A DNA stretch of 6,503 nt, taken from NCBI GenBank assembly GCA_030043335.1, contig JASHXX010000098.1:1-6503 (forward strand), written 5' to 3'. Both the position numbers and the translations under genes were made by a program. Below are positions 1 to 6,503 of this stretch, in pieces. Source of the stretch: Xanthobacteraceae bacterium (GTDB lineage Bacteria > Pseudomonadota > Alphaproteobacteria > Rhizobiales > Xanthobacteraceae). How positions within the stretch are numbered: position 1 is the first letter of the stretch; every line of letters starts with the position of its first letter. The notes beneath the pieces are model-generated. The model was not told where the DNA came from and ran no database searches. It saw nothing but the letters and a program-made list of their open reading frames with translations.

Positions 1-460
1 CCCGCGCGAGCTGGTCGAGCACGGCATTGACCATGCCGGTCTCCTCCTGGTCGACGAAAGACCCGGCCACGTCGACATATTCGGACATCACCACGCGCGC
101 CGGCACGTCGCGCCGGAAAGCAAGCTCGTAGGCGCCGGCGCGCAGCACCGCGCGCAGCAGCGCCTCGATGCGCCGGAGCGGCCAGCCCCGCGTCAGCGCC
201 GCGTCGATCTGCGGATCGAGCCGGCTCTGCTCGCGGACGACGCCGCCGACGATGTCGCGGAAGAAGGCGGCTTCCGCCGGCCGGTATTGTGCACCCTCGA
301 CCTCACCGCCGAGCCAGTGGCTCTCGAACTCGGCAAAAATCTCGTTGAGGCCGGTGCCGGCGAGATCCATCTGATAGAGCGCCTGCACCGCCGCAAGCCG
401 GGCGGCGCCGCGCTTGTTGGCCTTGCGCGGCTCCCCCGATTTTTCGGCGGCGCGAGTCAT
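1..460 (-). CDS. nusB: Transcription antitermination factor NusB (3' end cut by window edge)
   Basis: NusB is a small all-helical RNA-binding protein. With NusE (ribosomal protein S10) it binds boxA RNA and supports antitermination, mainly on rRNA operons. I translated this from the minus strand: 153 codons are visible. The N-terminus is basic ([10 protein letters not shown]) and leads into the family signature [13 protein letters not shown] at about residues 24-36. The stretch near the left edge, [20 protein letters not shown], matches the conserved C-terminal helix of NusB. The family is usually about 140-170 residues, so only some ten residues are probably missing beyond base 1. The ATG shares the sequence ATGA with the ribH stop codon (4-nt overlap), which fixes the start and suggests translational coupling. 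No strong Shine-Dalgarno is visible; only GGGCGA lies upstream. It is the last gene seen of the operon. Identity is secure. Confidence 0.95.
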   Translation of the reverse strand, partial: MTRAAEKSGEPRKANKRGAARLAAVQALYQMDLAGTGLNEIFAEFESHWLGGEVEGAQYRPAEAAFFRDIVGGVVREQSRLDPQIDAALTRGWPLRRIEALLRAVLRAGAYELAFRRDVPARVVMSEYVDVAGSFVDQEETGMVNAVLDQLAR

Positions 461-951
461 TTTTGTCGCCCGGCGAGGCGGCGCTTGAGACCGACCAGCG
501 ACAGCGCGGCGCGCGCCGCATCGCCGCCCTTGTCCTGTTCTTCGATCCGGGCGCGGGCCAGCGCCTGCGCCTTGGTATCGACGGTGACGATGCCGTTGCC
601 GATCGGCAGGCCGCGGGCGATCGAGAGGTCCATCAAGCCGCGCGCGGACTGATGCGAGACGATCTCGAAATGGATCGTGTCGCCGCGGATGACGCAGCCG
701 AGCGCGACCACGCCGTCATAGGGCCGGCGCCGCTTTCGCGCGGCATCGAGCGCAATGGCGATGGCGGCGGGGATTTCCAGCGAGCCCGGCACGCTGACGC
801 GGTCGACCTCGGCTTGCGCTTCGGCGAGCGCCTGCATCGCCCCGGCGAGAAGCGCATCGGCGATATCATCGTAGAAGCGCGCTTCGACGACGAGGATGCG
901 CGCGCCCGTGCCGTCGCCTCTCTCACGCTTGCCCTGCCGCGGCCCGGCCAT
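457..951 (-). CDS. ribH: 6,7-dimethyl-8-ribityllumazine synthase (lumazine synthase, RibH)
   Basis: The enzyme condenses 5-amino-6-ribitylamino-uracil with 3,4-dihydroxy-2-butanone 4-phosphate to give 6,7-dimethyl-8-ribityllumazine, the penultimate riboflavin step, in the cytosol. The chosen ATG gives 164 residues, the normal size. Visible motifs are [11 protein letters not shown] (19-29, substrate-binding aromatic region), the PGSLEIP loop (55-61), [16 protein letters not shown] (83-98, with phosphate-binding Arg89-Gly90-Asp91-Thr92 and the likely catalytic His94), and [12 protein letters not shown] (115-126). The tail [14 protein letters not shown] carries the usual Lys/Gly/Asp region. The frame stays open upstream to a TTG at 1005, which would add 18 residues. 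I prefer the ATG because GGAG at 960-963 sits 8 nt before it and the extension is not family-like. The stop overlaps the nusB start. It lies 78 bp downstream of the SDR gene, the largest gap inside the train. Confidence 0.96.
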   Translation of the reverse strand: MAGPRQGKRERGDGTGARILVVEARFYDDIADALLAGAMQALAEAQAEVDRVSVPGSLEIPAAIAIALDAARKRRRPYDGVVALGCVIRGDTIHFEIVSHQSARGLMDLSIARGLPIGNGIVTVDTKAQALARARIEEQDKGGDAARAALSLVGLKRRLAGRQK

Positions 952-959
952 TTGCTGCG

Positions 960-963
960 CTCC
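960..963 (-). promoter_or_regulatory. Ribosome binding site for ribH
   Basis: GGAG on the minus strand lies 8 nt upstream of the ATG at 951. It decides between this start and the in-frame TTG at 1005, which would give an 18-residue N-terminal extension not expected for lumazine synthase. Confidence 0.6.
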
Positions 964-1029
964 ACTTCCGGGCGCGGTCGTAGCAAGCGCGCCGCGCGCG
1001 AACAAGCGCCGCAGAGTCAGCTACGGCCG

Positions 1030-1836
1030 TCAGCGAGCCGCCGCCCGGTCCATCGCCGCCGAGATCGCGGCGAACCGCTCCTCCATTGGGGCGCGCATCT
1101 CCGGATGGGTAAACACGTAGAGCTCGTCGTTGCGGATGGCGGCGAGGACCCGCGCCGCGACCTCAGCGGGGTCGAGCCCGGACTGCAAGCGTTCGGCGAT
1201 GTAGGCCGCCACCGCGGCAGCCGCGCTTCCCGGATCCGGCGCATGCGTCGGCCCGTAGCGCTGCGGCCGGTTGCGTTGGCTCTCGCCAATGCGGGTGTGG
1301 ACCCAGCCGGGACAGAGCACGCTCACGCCGATGCCCAGCGGCTTGAGCTCGAGCGCCAGCCCCTCAGACATGGTGACGACCGCGAACTTGCTGGCCGCGT
1401 ACGGACTGAATCCCAGCCCGCTGATCATCCCGGCCATCGAGGCGGTATTGACGAAGTGGCCGCCCTCGCCATGGGCGCGGATGCGCGGCAGGAAGGCGCG
1501 GACGCCGTGCAGGACGCCCATCAGATTGACGTCGAGCACCCAACGCCAATCGTCGAGCGAGATGTTGTCGATGCCGCCGCCGGCGCCGATGCCGGCGTTG
1601 TTGCACACCACGTGGATATTGCCGAACGCCTCGCAGGACGCTTCAGCGGCGCGTTCGACGCTGACCGCGTCGGCGACGTCGCAGGTCACGCCGCGCACGT
1701 CCGGTGTAAAATTGTGCAGGCTTTTGACCGCCGCGGCCAAAGCCTCGCTCTCGATATCGACGAGCATCACTTTCATGCCCGCTTCGGCAAAGGCGCGGCC
1801 GAGCGCAAGGCCGATGCCGCTCGCGCCTCCGGTCAC
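1030..1836 (-). CDS. SDR family NAD(P)-dependent oxidoreductase with damaged 5' end
   Basis: This is a classical short-chain dehydrogenase/reductase of unknown substrate. The open frame from a GTG at 1836 gives 268 residues. Visible motifs are the dinucleotide loop TGGASGIG (2-9), an acidic residue ending beta-2 (VMLVDIE, Asp27, which suggests NAD(H) preference), NNAG (79-82), catalytic Ser133 in NTASMAG, and Tyr146-Lys150 (YAASK). PGWVHT follows the active site as usual. The oddity is the N-terminus: SDRs normally carry some 6-12 residues before TGxxxGIG that form strand beta-1, and here the GTG codes for the residue directly before TGG. A well-placed ATG at 1853 reads MRELAG, then hits TGA. 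The natural N-terminus therefore seems split across two frames by a small deletion. GGGAG lies 8 nt before the GTG, so a truncated protein could still be made. It may be a recent pseudogene, a sequence error or a shortened enzyme. It sits between ribE and ribH in the same direction, 54 bp after the ribE stop if GTG is used. Confidence 0.75.
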   Translation of the reverse strand: MTGGASGIGLALGRAFAEAGMKVMLVDIESEALAAAVKSLHNFTPDVRGVTCDVADAVSVERAAEASCEAFGNIHVVCNNAGIGAGGGIDNISLDDWRWVLDVNLMGVLHGVRAFLPRIRAHGEGGHFVNTASMAGMISGLGFSPYAASKFAVVTMSEGLALELKPLGIGVSVLCPGWVHTRIGESQRNRPQRYGPTHAPDPGSAAAAVAAYIAERLQSGLDPAEVAARVLAAIRNDELYVFTHPEMRAPMEERFAAISAAMDRAAAR

Positions 1837-1853
1837 CCGGCCAGCTCCCGCAT
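1834..1853 (-). other. Disrupted start region of the SDR gene (frameshift junction)
   Basis: An ATG at 1851-1853 follows a G-rich stretch (five G at 1859-1863, 5 nt spacing) and encodes Met-Arg-Glu-Leu-Ala-Gly, then meets TGA at 1833-1835. The codons read like the usual opening of this SDR type (M-x-E-L-A-G, then a basic residue and a hydrophobic strand, then VTGGASGIG). The VTGG part is present at once in the neighbouring frame. Adding 3n+1 bases would rejoin the two parts. A 13-nt loss would account for the four or so missing residues of beta-1; a 1-nt change would repair the frame but leave the strand short. The deletion size is inference from family pattern. Confidence 0.6.
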
Positions 1854-1890
1854 GATGACCCCCAAATGCTCCGCAGGGCGAAACGCGCGG

Positions 1891-2496
1891 CTACGGAGCC
1901 TGCAACAGCCGAGCGGCGTAGCGCGCCATGAGGTCGACTTCAAGGTTCATGCGGGCGCCGACGCGCAGCGCCCCGAACGTCGTGACCTTGAGCGTATGCG
2001 GAATGATCAGCACCGAAAATCGGCCGCCGGCGACTTTGTTGACGGTGAGGGACACGCCGTCGAGCGCAACGGAGCCCTTTGCCGCGATGAAGTGCGCCAG
2101 TTCCTTCGGCGCGCGCAACGCGAGCCGCGCCATGTCCGGCAAATCCTCACGCGCGATGATTTCTGCGAGTCCGTCGACATGGCCGCTGACCATGTGGCCG
2201 CCCAGCTCGTCGCCGAGCCGCAGGGCGCGTTCCAGGTTGAGCATCGTTCCCGGCTTCCAGGTCCCGGCAGTGGTGACCCGCAGCGTCTCGGCTGCGGCGT
2301 CGACGGCAAAGAAGCGCTGCCGCCGCGCTCGCCCGCGCGCGACAACGGTCAGGCAGATGCCGGAGCACGCGATCGAGGCGCCGATGGCGATGGTGTCCGG
2401 ATCGTAGCCGCATTTGATGGTGAGGCGGCGCAGCCCTTCGGCCTTTTCGGCCACTTGAAGGACTTCGCCTAAATCATTGATGATGCCGGTAAACAT
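1891..2496 (-). CDS. ribE: Riboflavin synthase, alpha chain
   Basis: The enzyme dismutates two molecules of 6,7-dimethyl-8-ribityllumazine to riboflavin and the RibD product, 5-amino-6-ribitylamino-uracil; it acts in the cytosol as a trimer. The protein has 201 residues, the normal length, made of two tandem lumazine-binding barrels (about 1-97 and 98-190). Visible signatures are the N-terminal MFTGII, SIACSGICLTVV (41-52, with Ser41 and Cys48 at the positions of the active-site residues of the E. coli enzyme), GGHMVSGHVDG (99-109, His101) and the second-barrel counterpart GSVALDGVSLTVN (141-153). The ATG is 6 bp after the ribD stop, with only a weak GAGCG upstream, so it is probably translated by coupling to ribD. 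In some nomenclatures this gene is called ribC. The TAG stop is followed by the damaged SDR gene. Confidence 0.97.
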   Translation of the reverse strand: MFTGIINDLGEVLQVAEKAEGLRRLTIKCGYDPDTIAIGASIACSGICLTVVARGRARRQRFFAVDAAAETLRVTTAGTWKPGTMLNLERALRLGDELGGHMVSGHVDGLAEIIAREDLPDMARLALRAPKELAHFIAAKGSVALDGVSLTVNKVAGGRFSVLIIPHTLKVTTFGALRVGARMNLEVDLMARYAARLLQAP

Positions 2497-2502
2497 GGGC
2501 GT

Positions 2503-3657
2503 TTATTTTCGCTCGAAGACGGCCAGCGTGTCGACCCCGACCGGCTCGCGCGCGATGCAACGCAGCCGCGACGATTGCGTGAGCGCGGTGAGCGGCAAGC
2601 CCTCGAGCGCGTCGATGCCGCCGGCGCCGACGGGCTTCGACGATTGAAACAGGTTTGCCTCATCGACGAGGTCAGCGGCGACAAAAGCGGCGGCGAGGAT
2701 CGGGCCGCCCTCGACCATCAGCCGGGTGATGCCGCGCGCGGCGAGCAATTTGAGCACGTCGGCAAGATCGAGCCGGCCGTCGATTGCCGTTGCGCGCAGG
2801 ATTTCAACACCATTCGCTCGCAGGACCTCGGCCGCGGCCGATGAGGCTGCAGCTCCGGCAACCACCCAGACCGGCGTCTCCCGCGCGCTGCGCACCAAGC
2901 GCGACGACACCGGCAAGCGCAGTGCGCTGTCGAGCACGATGCGCACCGGCGAATAGGCCGCCATTCCCGGCAGCCGGCAGGTCAGCAGCGGATCGTCGGC
3001 GGCGACCGTCCCGATCCCGACCATGACCGCATCGCTCTGTGCGCGCATCAGATGAAACTGCTCGCGCACGGCCTCGCCGGTGATGGCGAGCGGCCGTCGC
3101 CCGGCCGCACCGGCCTTGCCGTCGGCCGAGATCGGGAGCTTGAGCATGACCTGCGGCCGCCCCTGGCGCATGCGTCGGATATGGCCGGCATGATCGCGCC
3201 GCGCCTCCTCCTCGCCGATGCCGACATCGACGACGATTCCAGCCGCGCGCAGCCGCGCATGGCCTTGTCCGGCAACCTCCGGATTTGGATCCTCGAGGGC
3301 GGAAACGACGCGCGAAACGCCGGCGGCGATGATGGCATCGGCGCAAGGGGGCGATTTGCCGTGATGCGAGCAGGGCTCGAGCGTGACGTAAAGCGTGGCG
3401 CCGCGGGCAGCGTCGCCGGCGCGCCGGATCGCCTCGATCTCGGCATGCGGCCGCCCGCCGGGCTGGGTCCAGCCGCGGCCGACAACGATGCGATCCTTGA
3501 CGAGTACCGCGCCGACTGCCGGGTTGGGCCAGGAGCGGCCGAGTCCGCGCCGTCCGAGCGCCAGCGCGAGCGCCATGAACCGCCGATCTTCGCTCCTTTT
3601 ATCGACGGCGTCGCCCGCTTCGGCGCCCGCATCGTCCGCGCCTACCTGCGCGCTCAC
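2503..3657 (-). CDS. ribD: Bifunctional pyrimidine deaminase/reductase RibD
   Basis: RibD performs two riboflavin steps: deamination of 2,5-diamino-6-ribosylamino-pyrimidinone 5'-phosphate and NADPH-dependent reduction of the ribosyl side chain. At 384 residues it has both domains. The N-terminal zinc deaminase (about 22-165) shows [13 protein letters not shown] (His71, catalytic Glu73) and [16 protein letters not shown] (zinc ligands Cys96 and Cys105). The C-terminal reductase domain (about 168-384) shows [32 protein letters not shown] and [13 protein letters not shown]. The GTG start shares GTGA with the nrdR stop and has AGAGG 7 nt upstream, which supports coupling. It gives an N-terminus about 21 residues longer than the E. 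coli alignment point. The next in-frame ATG (3576) lies inside the first conserved helix and is too late. The substrate of ribE and ribH comes from this enzyme after dephosphorylation. Confidence 0.96.
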   Translation of the reverse strand: MSAQVGADDAGAEAGDAVDKRSEDRRFMALALALGRRGLGRSWPNPAVGAVLVKDRIVVGRGWTQPGGRPHAEIEAIRRAGDAARGATLYVTLEPCSHHGKSPPCADAIIAAGVSRVVSALEDPNPEVAGQGHARLRAAGIVVDVGIGEEEARRDHAGHIRRMRQGRPQVMLKLPISADGKAGAAGRRPLAITGEAVREQFHLMRAQSDAVMVGIGTVAADDPLLTCRLPGMAAYSPVRIVLDSALRLPVSSRLVRSARETPVWVVAGAAASSAAAEVLRANGVEILRATAIDGRLDLADVLKLLAARGITRLMVEGGPILAAAFVAADLVDEANLFQSSKPVGAGGIDALEGLPLTALTQSSRLRCIAREPVGVDTLAVFERK

Positions 3658-4118
3658 TCGGCGGCCTCTTCTCCCGACAGTTCGGCGAGCGCCGCCTCAA
3701 AATCCTTGGCTTCACGGAAATTGCGATAGACCGAGGCAAAGCGCACATAGGCGACGTCGTCGAGGTCGCGCAGATAGGCCATGACGGTTTCGCCGATCGT
3801 TTCCGAGGAAATTTCGCTTTCGCCCTGGCTTTCCAGTTCACGCACGATCTTCGACACCATCCGGTCGACGCGTTCGGGCTCGACCGGACGTTTGCGCAAC
3901 GCGATCTGCACCGAGCGCAGCAGCTTGTCGCGATCGAACGGCACGCGCCGGCCGTTGCGCTTGATCACGATCAGTTCGCGCAGCTGCACCCGCTCGAAGG
4001 TGGTGAAGCGGAAATTGCAGGACAGGCAGACGCGGCGGCGGCGGATGACGGAAGAGTCCTCCGTCGGCCGCGAATCCTTCACCTGGGTATCGAGGCTTCC
4101 ACAACTCGGACAGCGCAT
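3654..4118 (-). CDS. nrdR: Transcriptional repressor NrdR (ribonucleotide reductase regulator)
   Basis: NrdR is a nucleotide-sensing repressor that binds NrdR boxes in front of ribonucleotide reductase genes when dATP/ATP load its cone domain. The 154-residue protein is of normal size. The N-terminal zinc ribbon has Cys3, Cys6, Cys31 and Cys34, followed by the conserved RFTTFERVQ. Basic residues RRRR (26-29) belong to the DNA-binding region. The ATP-cone domain (about 49-139) opens with [20 protein letters not shown] and ends near [13 protein letters not shown]. It starts 6 bp after the glyA stop with a purine-rich GGGCGA just before the ATG, and its stop overlaps the ribD start. A glyA-nrdR-ribD order is common in alphaproteobacteria (general knowledge). 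No nrd gene is in the window, so its targets are elsewhere. Confidence 0.97.
   Translation of the reverse strand: MRCPSCGSLDTQVKDSRPTEDSSVIRRRRVCLSCNFRFTTFERVQLRELIVIKRNGRRVPFDRDKLLRSVQIALRKRPVEPERVDRMVSKIVRELESQGESEISSETIGETVMAYLRDLDDVAYVRFASVYRNFREAKDFEAALAELSGEEAAE
3665..3669 (-). promoter_or_regulatory. Ribosome binding site for ribD (GTG start)
   Basis: AGAGG on the minus strand, inside the end of nrdR, is 7 nt from the GTG at 3657. Together with the 4-nt stop/start overlap it supports GTG as the true ribD start rather than the internal ATG at 3576. Confidence 0.55.
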
Positions 4119-4124
4119 TCGCCC

Positions 4125-5429
4125 CTACCCTTCGTAGATCGGGAACCGGCTGACCAGGCGCTTGACCTTCTCGCGCACGCTCGCCTCGGCTTGGGCGTCG
4201 GCGTCGGTCCCCTTTTGCGACAGCACGTCGAGCACCTCGGCGATCATGTCGCCGATCTGGCGGAATTCGGCGATGCCGAAGCCGCGCGTGGTGCCCGCCG
4301 GCGTGCCCAGCCGCACCCCCGAGGTGATCGTCGGCTTTTCCGGATCGAAGGGAATGCCGTTCTTGTTGCAGGTGATGCGGGCGCGGCCGAGCGCCGCCTC
4401 CGCCACCTTGCCGGTCAGGCGCTTCCGGCGCAGGTCGACCAGCATCAGGTGGGTGTCGGTGCCGCCGGAGACGATATCGAGACCCCGCGATTTCAAGGTT
4501 TCCGCAAGCGCCTTGGCATTCTCGATCACGTTCTTCGCGTAAATTCTGAACGAGGGATGCAGCGCCTCGCCGAACGCCACCGCCTTCGCCGCGAGCACAT
4601 GCATCAGCGGGCCACCCTGCATGCCGGGAAACACCGCGGAATTGAGCTTCTTCGCCAGACCCTCGTCGTTGGTCAGAATCGCGCCGCCGCGCGGGCCGCG
4701 CAGCGTCTTGTGCGTCGTCGTCGTCACCACATGCGCGTGCGGAAGTGGCGAGGGGTGGACGCCGCCGGCGACCAGCCCGGCAAAATGCGCCATGTCGACC
4801 ATGAGATAGGCCCCGACTTCGTCAGCGATGGCGCGAAAGCGGCGGAAATCGATGACGCGCGGATAGGCCGAGCCTCCAGCGATGATGACCTTGGGCCGGT
4901 GCTGCCTTGCCAGCGCTGCGACCTCGTCCATGTCGATCAGATGGTCGTCGCGCCGCACGCCATAGGGCACGACCTTGAACCAGCGGCCGGAGAGGTTCAC
5001 CGGCGAACCATGGGTGAGATGGCCGCCGGCGGCGAGATTGAGCCCCATAAAGGTGTCGCCCGGCTGCATCAAAGCCATGAACGCCTCGGCATTGGCCGAG
5101 GCGCCGGAGTGCGGCTGCACGTTGGCGAACGCACAGCCGAACAATCGCGTCGCCCGCTCGATCGCCAGCCGCTCGACGATGTCGACGAACTGGCAGCCGC
5201 CGTAGTAGCGGTTGCCGGGCGAGCCCTCGGCATATTTGTTGGTGAGCACCGAGCCCTGCGCCTCAAGGACGGCGCGGCTGACGATGTTCTCGGAGGCGAT
5301 CAGCTCGATCTCGTCGCGCTGGCGCCCGAGTTCGCGCTCGATGGCGTCAGCCACCTCCGGATCGCTGTCGGCGAGCGCGGCGGAGAAAAAGTGCTCGGCC
5401 GTTATCGCTGCGCCTTGAGTAACCGACAT
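4125..5429 (-). CDS. glyA: Serine hydroxymethyltransferase (GlyA)
   Basis: This PLP enzyme interconverts serine and glycine with transfer of the one-carbon unit to tetrahydrofolate, the main source of 5,10-methylene-THF for purine and thymidylate synthesis. The protein has 434 residues, a full-length bacterial SHMT. Visible signatures are [10 protein letters not shown] (42-51), [15 protein letters not shown] (64-78), LTHGSPVN (138-145), VDMAHFAGL (211-219, with Asp212 and His215 at PLP-contact positions), the PLP-lysine motif [14 protein letters not shown] (Lys241) and the C-terminal [15 protein letters not shown]. Numbering is shifted by 12 from E. coli GlyA, because of a longer N-terminus, and the key residues all match. 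The ATG has AGGAG 6 nt upstream, the best ribosome binding site in the window. It is the first gene of the train after the only sizeable intergenic gap, so it is the likely operon head. Related substrate specificities such as threonine aldolase activity cannot be judged from sequence. Confidence 0.98.
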   Translation of the reverse strand: MSVTQGAAITAEHFFSAALADSDPEVADAIERELGRQRDEIELIASENIVSRAVLEAQGSVLTNKYAEGSPGNRYYGGCQFVDIVERLAIERATRLFGCAFANVQPHSGASANAEAFMALMQPGDTFMGLNLAAGGHLTHGSPVNLSGRWFKVVPYGVRRDDHLIDMDEVAALARQHRPKVIIAGGSAYPRVIDFRRFRAIADEVGAYLMVDMAHFAGLVAGGVHPSPLPHAHVVTTTTHKTLRGPRGGAILTNDEGLAKKLNSAVFPGMQGGPLMHVLAAKAVAFGEALHPSFRIYAKNVIENAKALAETLKSRGLDIVSGGTDTHLMLVDLRRKRLTGKVAEAALGRARITCNKNGIPFDPEKPTITSGVRLGTPAGTTRGFGIAEFRQIGDMIAEVLDVLSQKGTDADAQAEASVREKVKRLVSRFPIYEG

Positions 5430-5435
5430 GCCTCG

Positions 5436-5440
5436 CTCCT
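5436..5440 (-). promoter_or_regulatory. Ribosome binding site for glyA
   Basis: AGGAG lies 6 nt upstream of the ATG at 5429. It is a near-consensus Shine-Dalgarno and the strongest in the window, in keeping with a highly expressed first gene of an operon. Confidence 0.75.
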
Positions 5441-5475
5441 GGCTGGTACGGGTCCGCTATCTGCCTAGTCGACGA

Positions 5476-5506
5476 CGCCCGGCGATAGCACACCGGCGGC
5501 CGGGCG
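5476..5506. repeat. 8-bp perfect inverted repeat over the candidate glyA promoter
   Basis: CGCCCGGC (5476-5483) and GCCGGGCG (5499-5506) are perfect complements separated by 15 bp. The arms overlap both hexamers of the candidate promoter. It could be a regulator-binding site or simply chance in GC-rich DNA. No T-run follows on either strand, so it does not look like an intrinsic terminator. Confidence 0.4.
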
Positions 5507-5509
5507 CAA
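5482..5509 (-). promoter_or_regulatory. Candidate promoter of the glyA-nusB gene train
   Basis: In the 155-bp gap between chrA and glyA the minus strand carries TTGCGC (5504-5509) and TATCGC (5482-5487) with a 16-bp spacer, a plausible housekeeping sigma -35/-10 pair for an alphaproteobacterium. It would start transcription about 45 nt upstream of the glyA ATG. Both hexamers deviate from consensus, so this is a suggestion from position and pattern only. The start-proximal part of the gap (5430-5481) contains the glyA ribosome binding site and nothing else I recognise. Confidence 0.3.
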
Positions 5510-5584
5510 GAGCTTGGACCCTTTCGACCGTCCTGCCGCTATATTTATGTACAGGCGAGGCTGGCGCCCAGCGCAGACCGGCCG

Positions 5585-6503
5585 TCACCGCCGCATTTCT
5601 GCGAGAGCCATTCCGGCAAGGGCGCTCACGCAGACGACCACAAGCGGCGGCGCGCGCCAGGCGGTAAGGAGGGTAAAGCCGACGAGAGCCACGGCGAGAT
5701 CCGCCGGCTCCTTCACCGTGCTGGTCCAGACCGGATTATACAGGGCGGCGCCGAGCAAGCCGACGACCGCCGCGTTGACGCCGCGCATCGCCGCCTGGGC
5801 CGCCTCGCGTCTGCGGAAGGCGTCCCAGAACGGCAAGGTCCCGATCAGGATCAGCATGCCGGGGAGGAAGATCGCGATCAGGCCCAGAATCGCGCCGGCA
5901 ATCCCGTGCGGCGGCGGGCGGACCACGGCGCCGAGATAGGCGGCGAAGGTAAAAAGCGGGCCGGGAACGGCTTGTGCTGCACCGTAGCCGGCGAGAAACG
6001 CGTCATCGCTGACCCAACCCGGCGTGACGAAGGCCTCGCGCAACAGCGGCAAGACCACATGGCCGCCGCCGAACACGAGCGCGCCGGAGCGATAGAAAGC
6101 GTCGAACAGAACAAGCCCCTGCGACGCAAAAAAACTGCGCAGGATGGGCGGCCCGATCAGCACCAGAACGAACGCCGCGAGCGCGAACAATCCGGTGGTG
6201 CGCGACACCGCAAGCGCAATATGGCCTTGCGGCGGCGCCTGCGTGCCCCGGCACAGATAGAGCCCGGCAACGCCGCCGAATACGATCGCGCCGACCTGGG
6301 CTACGGATGAGGGGCTGAACAGGATGATCAGCGCGGCGACAGCCGCAATCGAAGCGCGCTCGCGATCCGGCGCGAGCGTGCGCGCCATGCCCCACACCGC
6401 CTGGGCGATGATCGCAACAGCGACGAGCTTGAGGCCGTGGAGGAGACCGGTCCCCAGCGGACCGGCGAGCTTCCCGGCGCCATAGGCGAACAGCACGAGG
6501 GCG
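5585..6503 (-). CDS. chrA: Chromate transporter ChrA (5' end beyond window)
   Basis: ChrA is an inner-membrane protein of the CHR family; studied members export chromate. About 306 C-terminal residues are visible and the frame runs off the right edge, so the first part of the N-terminal CHR domain is missing; full two-domain members have about 400-450 residues. Visible parts, numbered from the GTG codon at 6496, are the end of domain one (LLHGLKLVAVAIIAQAVWG, 18-36) and several hydrophobic segments. The second-domain signature is FGGGHVVLPLLREAF (142-156), followed by GW (160-161) and AAQAVPGPLFTFAAYLGA (173-190), with the PGP motif typical of CHR proteins. I count roughly eight to nine membrane segments in the fragment. 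The GTG at 6496 should not be taken as the start, since family similarity continues to the edge. It is co-directional with glyA, 155 bp upstream, and is probably a separate unit. The substrate is assigned by family only. Confidence 0.9.
   Translation of the reverse strand, partial: ALVLFAYGAGKLAGPLGTGLLHGLKLVAVAIIAQAVWGMARTLAPDRERASIAAVAALIILFSPSSVAQVGAIVFGGVAGLYLCRGTQAPPQGHIALAVSRTTGLFALAAFVLVLIGPPILRSFFASQGLVLFDAFYRSGALVFGGGHVVLPLLREAFVTPGWVSDDAFLAGYGAAQAVPGPLFTFAAYLGAVVRPPPHGIAGAILGLIAIFLPGMLILIGTLPFWDAFRRREAAQAAMRGVNAAVVGLLGAALYNPVWTSTVKEPADLAVALVGFTLLTAWRAPPLVVVCVSALAGMALAEMRR

Noticed and set aside
952..1005. 18-residue N-terminal extension of RibH from a TTG at 1005
   Set aside because: The ATG at 951 has a well-spaced GGAG and gives the family's normal length; the extension is low-complexity and Ala/Gly-rich.
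463..2472. Very long plus-strand open frame (669 codons) opposite ribH, the SDR and ribE
   Set aside because: It is codon-aligned antisense to three real genes that share one frame. Stops in this register need TTA, CTA or TCA sense codons, which are rare in GC-rich genes. The translation shows no domain.
2497..2502. FMN riboswitch or independent promoter in front of ribE
   Set aside because: Only 6 bp separate ribD and ribE, so there is no room for a leader; the gene is read from upstream.
4191..5468. Plus-strand open frame of 425 codons opposite glyA
   Set aside because: It is the same antisense artefact of high-GC codon use. The minus-strand product is an unmistakable SHMT, and the antisense protein is Arg/Ala/Gly-rich without motifs.
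5560..5572. Possible intrinsic terminator after chrA (GCTGG-GCG-CCAGC on the minus strand)
   Set aside because: The stem is only 5 bp with a 3-nt loop and is not followed by a T-run, so it cannot be supported as a terminator.
6494..6496. GTG at 6496 as the chrA start
   Set aside because: The frame continues to the window edge and the visible protein begins in the middle of the first CHR domain, so the true start lies outside.

Overview
The window is GC-rich (roughly two thirds G+C by eye) and codes densely on the minus strand only. Gene content and protein sequences point to an alphaproteobacterium, most likely of the Hyphomicrobiales (the Bradyrhizobium / Rhodopseudomonas / Xanthobacteraceae side). 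The reasons are the order glyA-nrdR-ribD-ribE-ribH-nusB, the high-GC codon use, and the character of the SDR and ChrA proteins. The genus call is inference.

In the direction of transcription (right to left) the layout is as follows. The 3' two thirds of a chromate-transporter gene (chrA) enters from the right edge. A 155-bp gap follows, which holds the likely glyA promoter region. Then comes a tight gene train: glyA (serine hydroxymethyltransferase), nrdR (ribonucleotide reductase repressor), ribD (pyrimidine deaminase/reductase), ribE (riboflavin synthase alpha chain), a short-chain dehydrogenase/reductase (SDR), ribH (lumazine synthase) and nusB (antitermination factor, cut by the left edge). 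Junctions are 6 bp, a 4-nt GTGA overlap, 6 bp, about 37-54 bp, 78 bp, and a 4-nt ATGA overlap. Most of the train therefore looks like one transcription unit with translational coupling.

RibD, RibH and RibE give three consecutive blocks of riboflavin synthesis after the GTP cyclohydrolase step: deamination/reduction, lumazine formation, and dismutation to riboflavin. The ribA and ribB functions (GTP cyclohydrolase II and DHBP synthase) are not in the window, and no FMN riboswitch is seen. GlyA supplies one-carbon units, NrdR controls dNTP synthesis and NusB serves rRNA transcription, so the train is a growth/housekeeping operon.

The one clear oddity is the SDR gene. Its catalytic core is intact, but its 5' end looks damaged. 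A good ATG leads into six codons (MRELAG) that stop at TGA, and the body of the protein is open in another frame, starting exactly at the nucleotide-binding TGGASGIG motif. This fits a small deletion that removed most of the first beta strand and shifted the frame. I found no mobile element, CRISPR array, tRNA or rRNA, no gene-free stretch longer than 155 bp, and nothing that amounts to an undescribed system.
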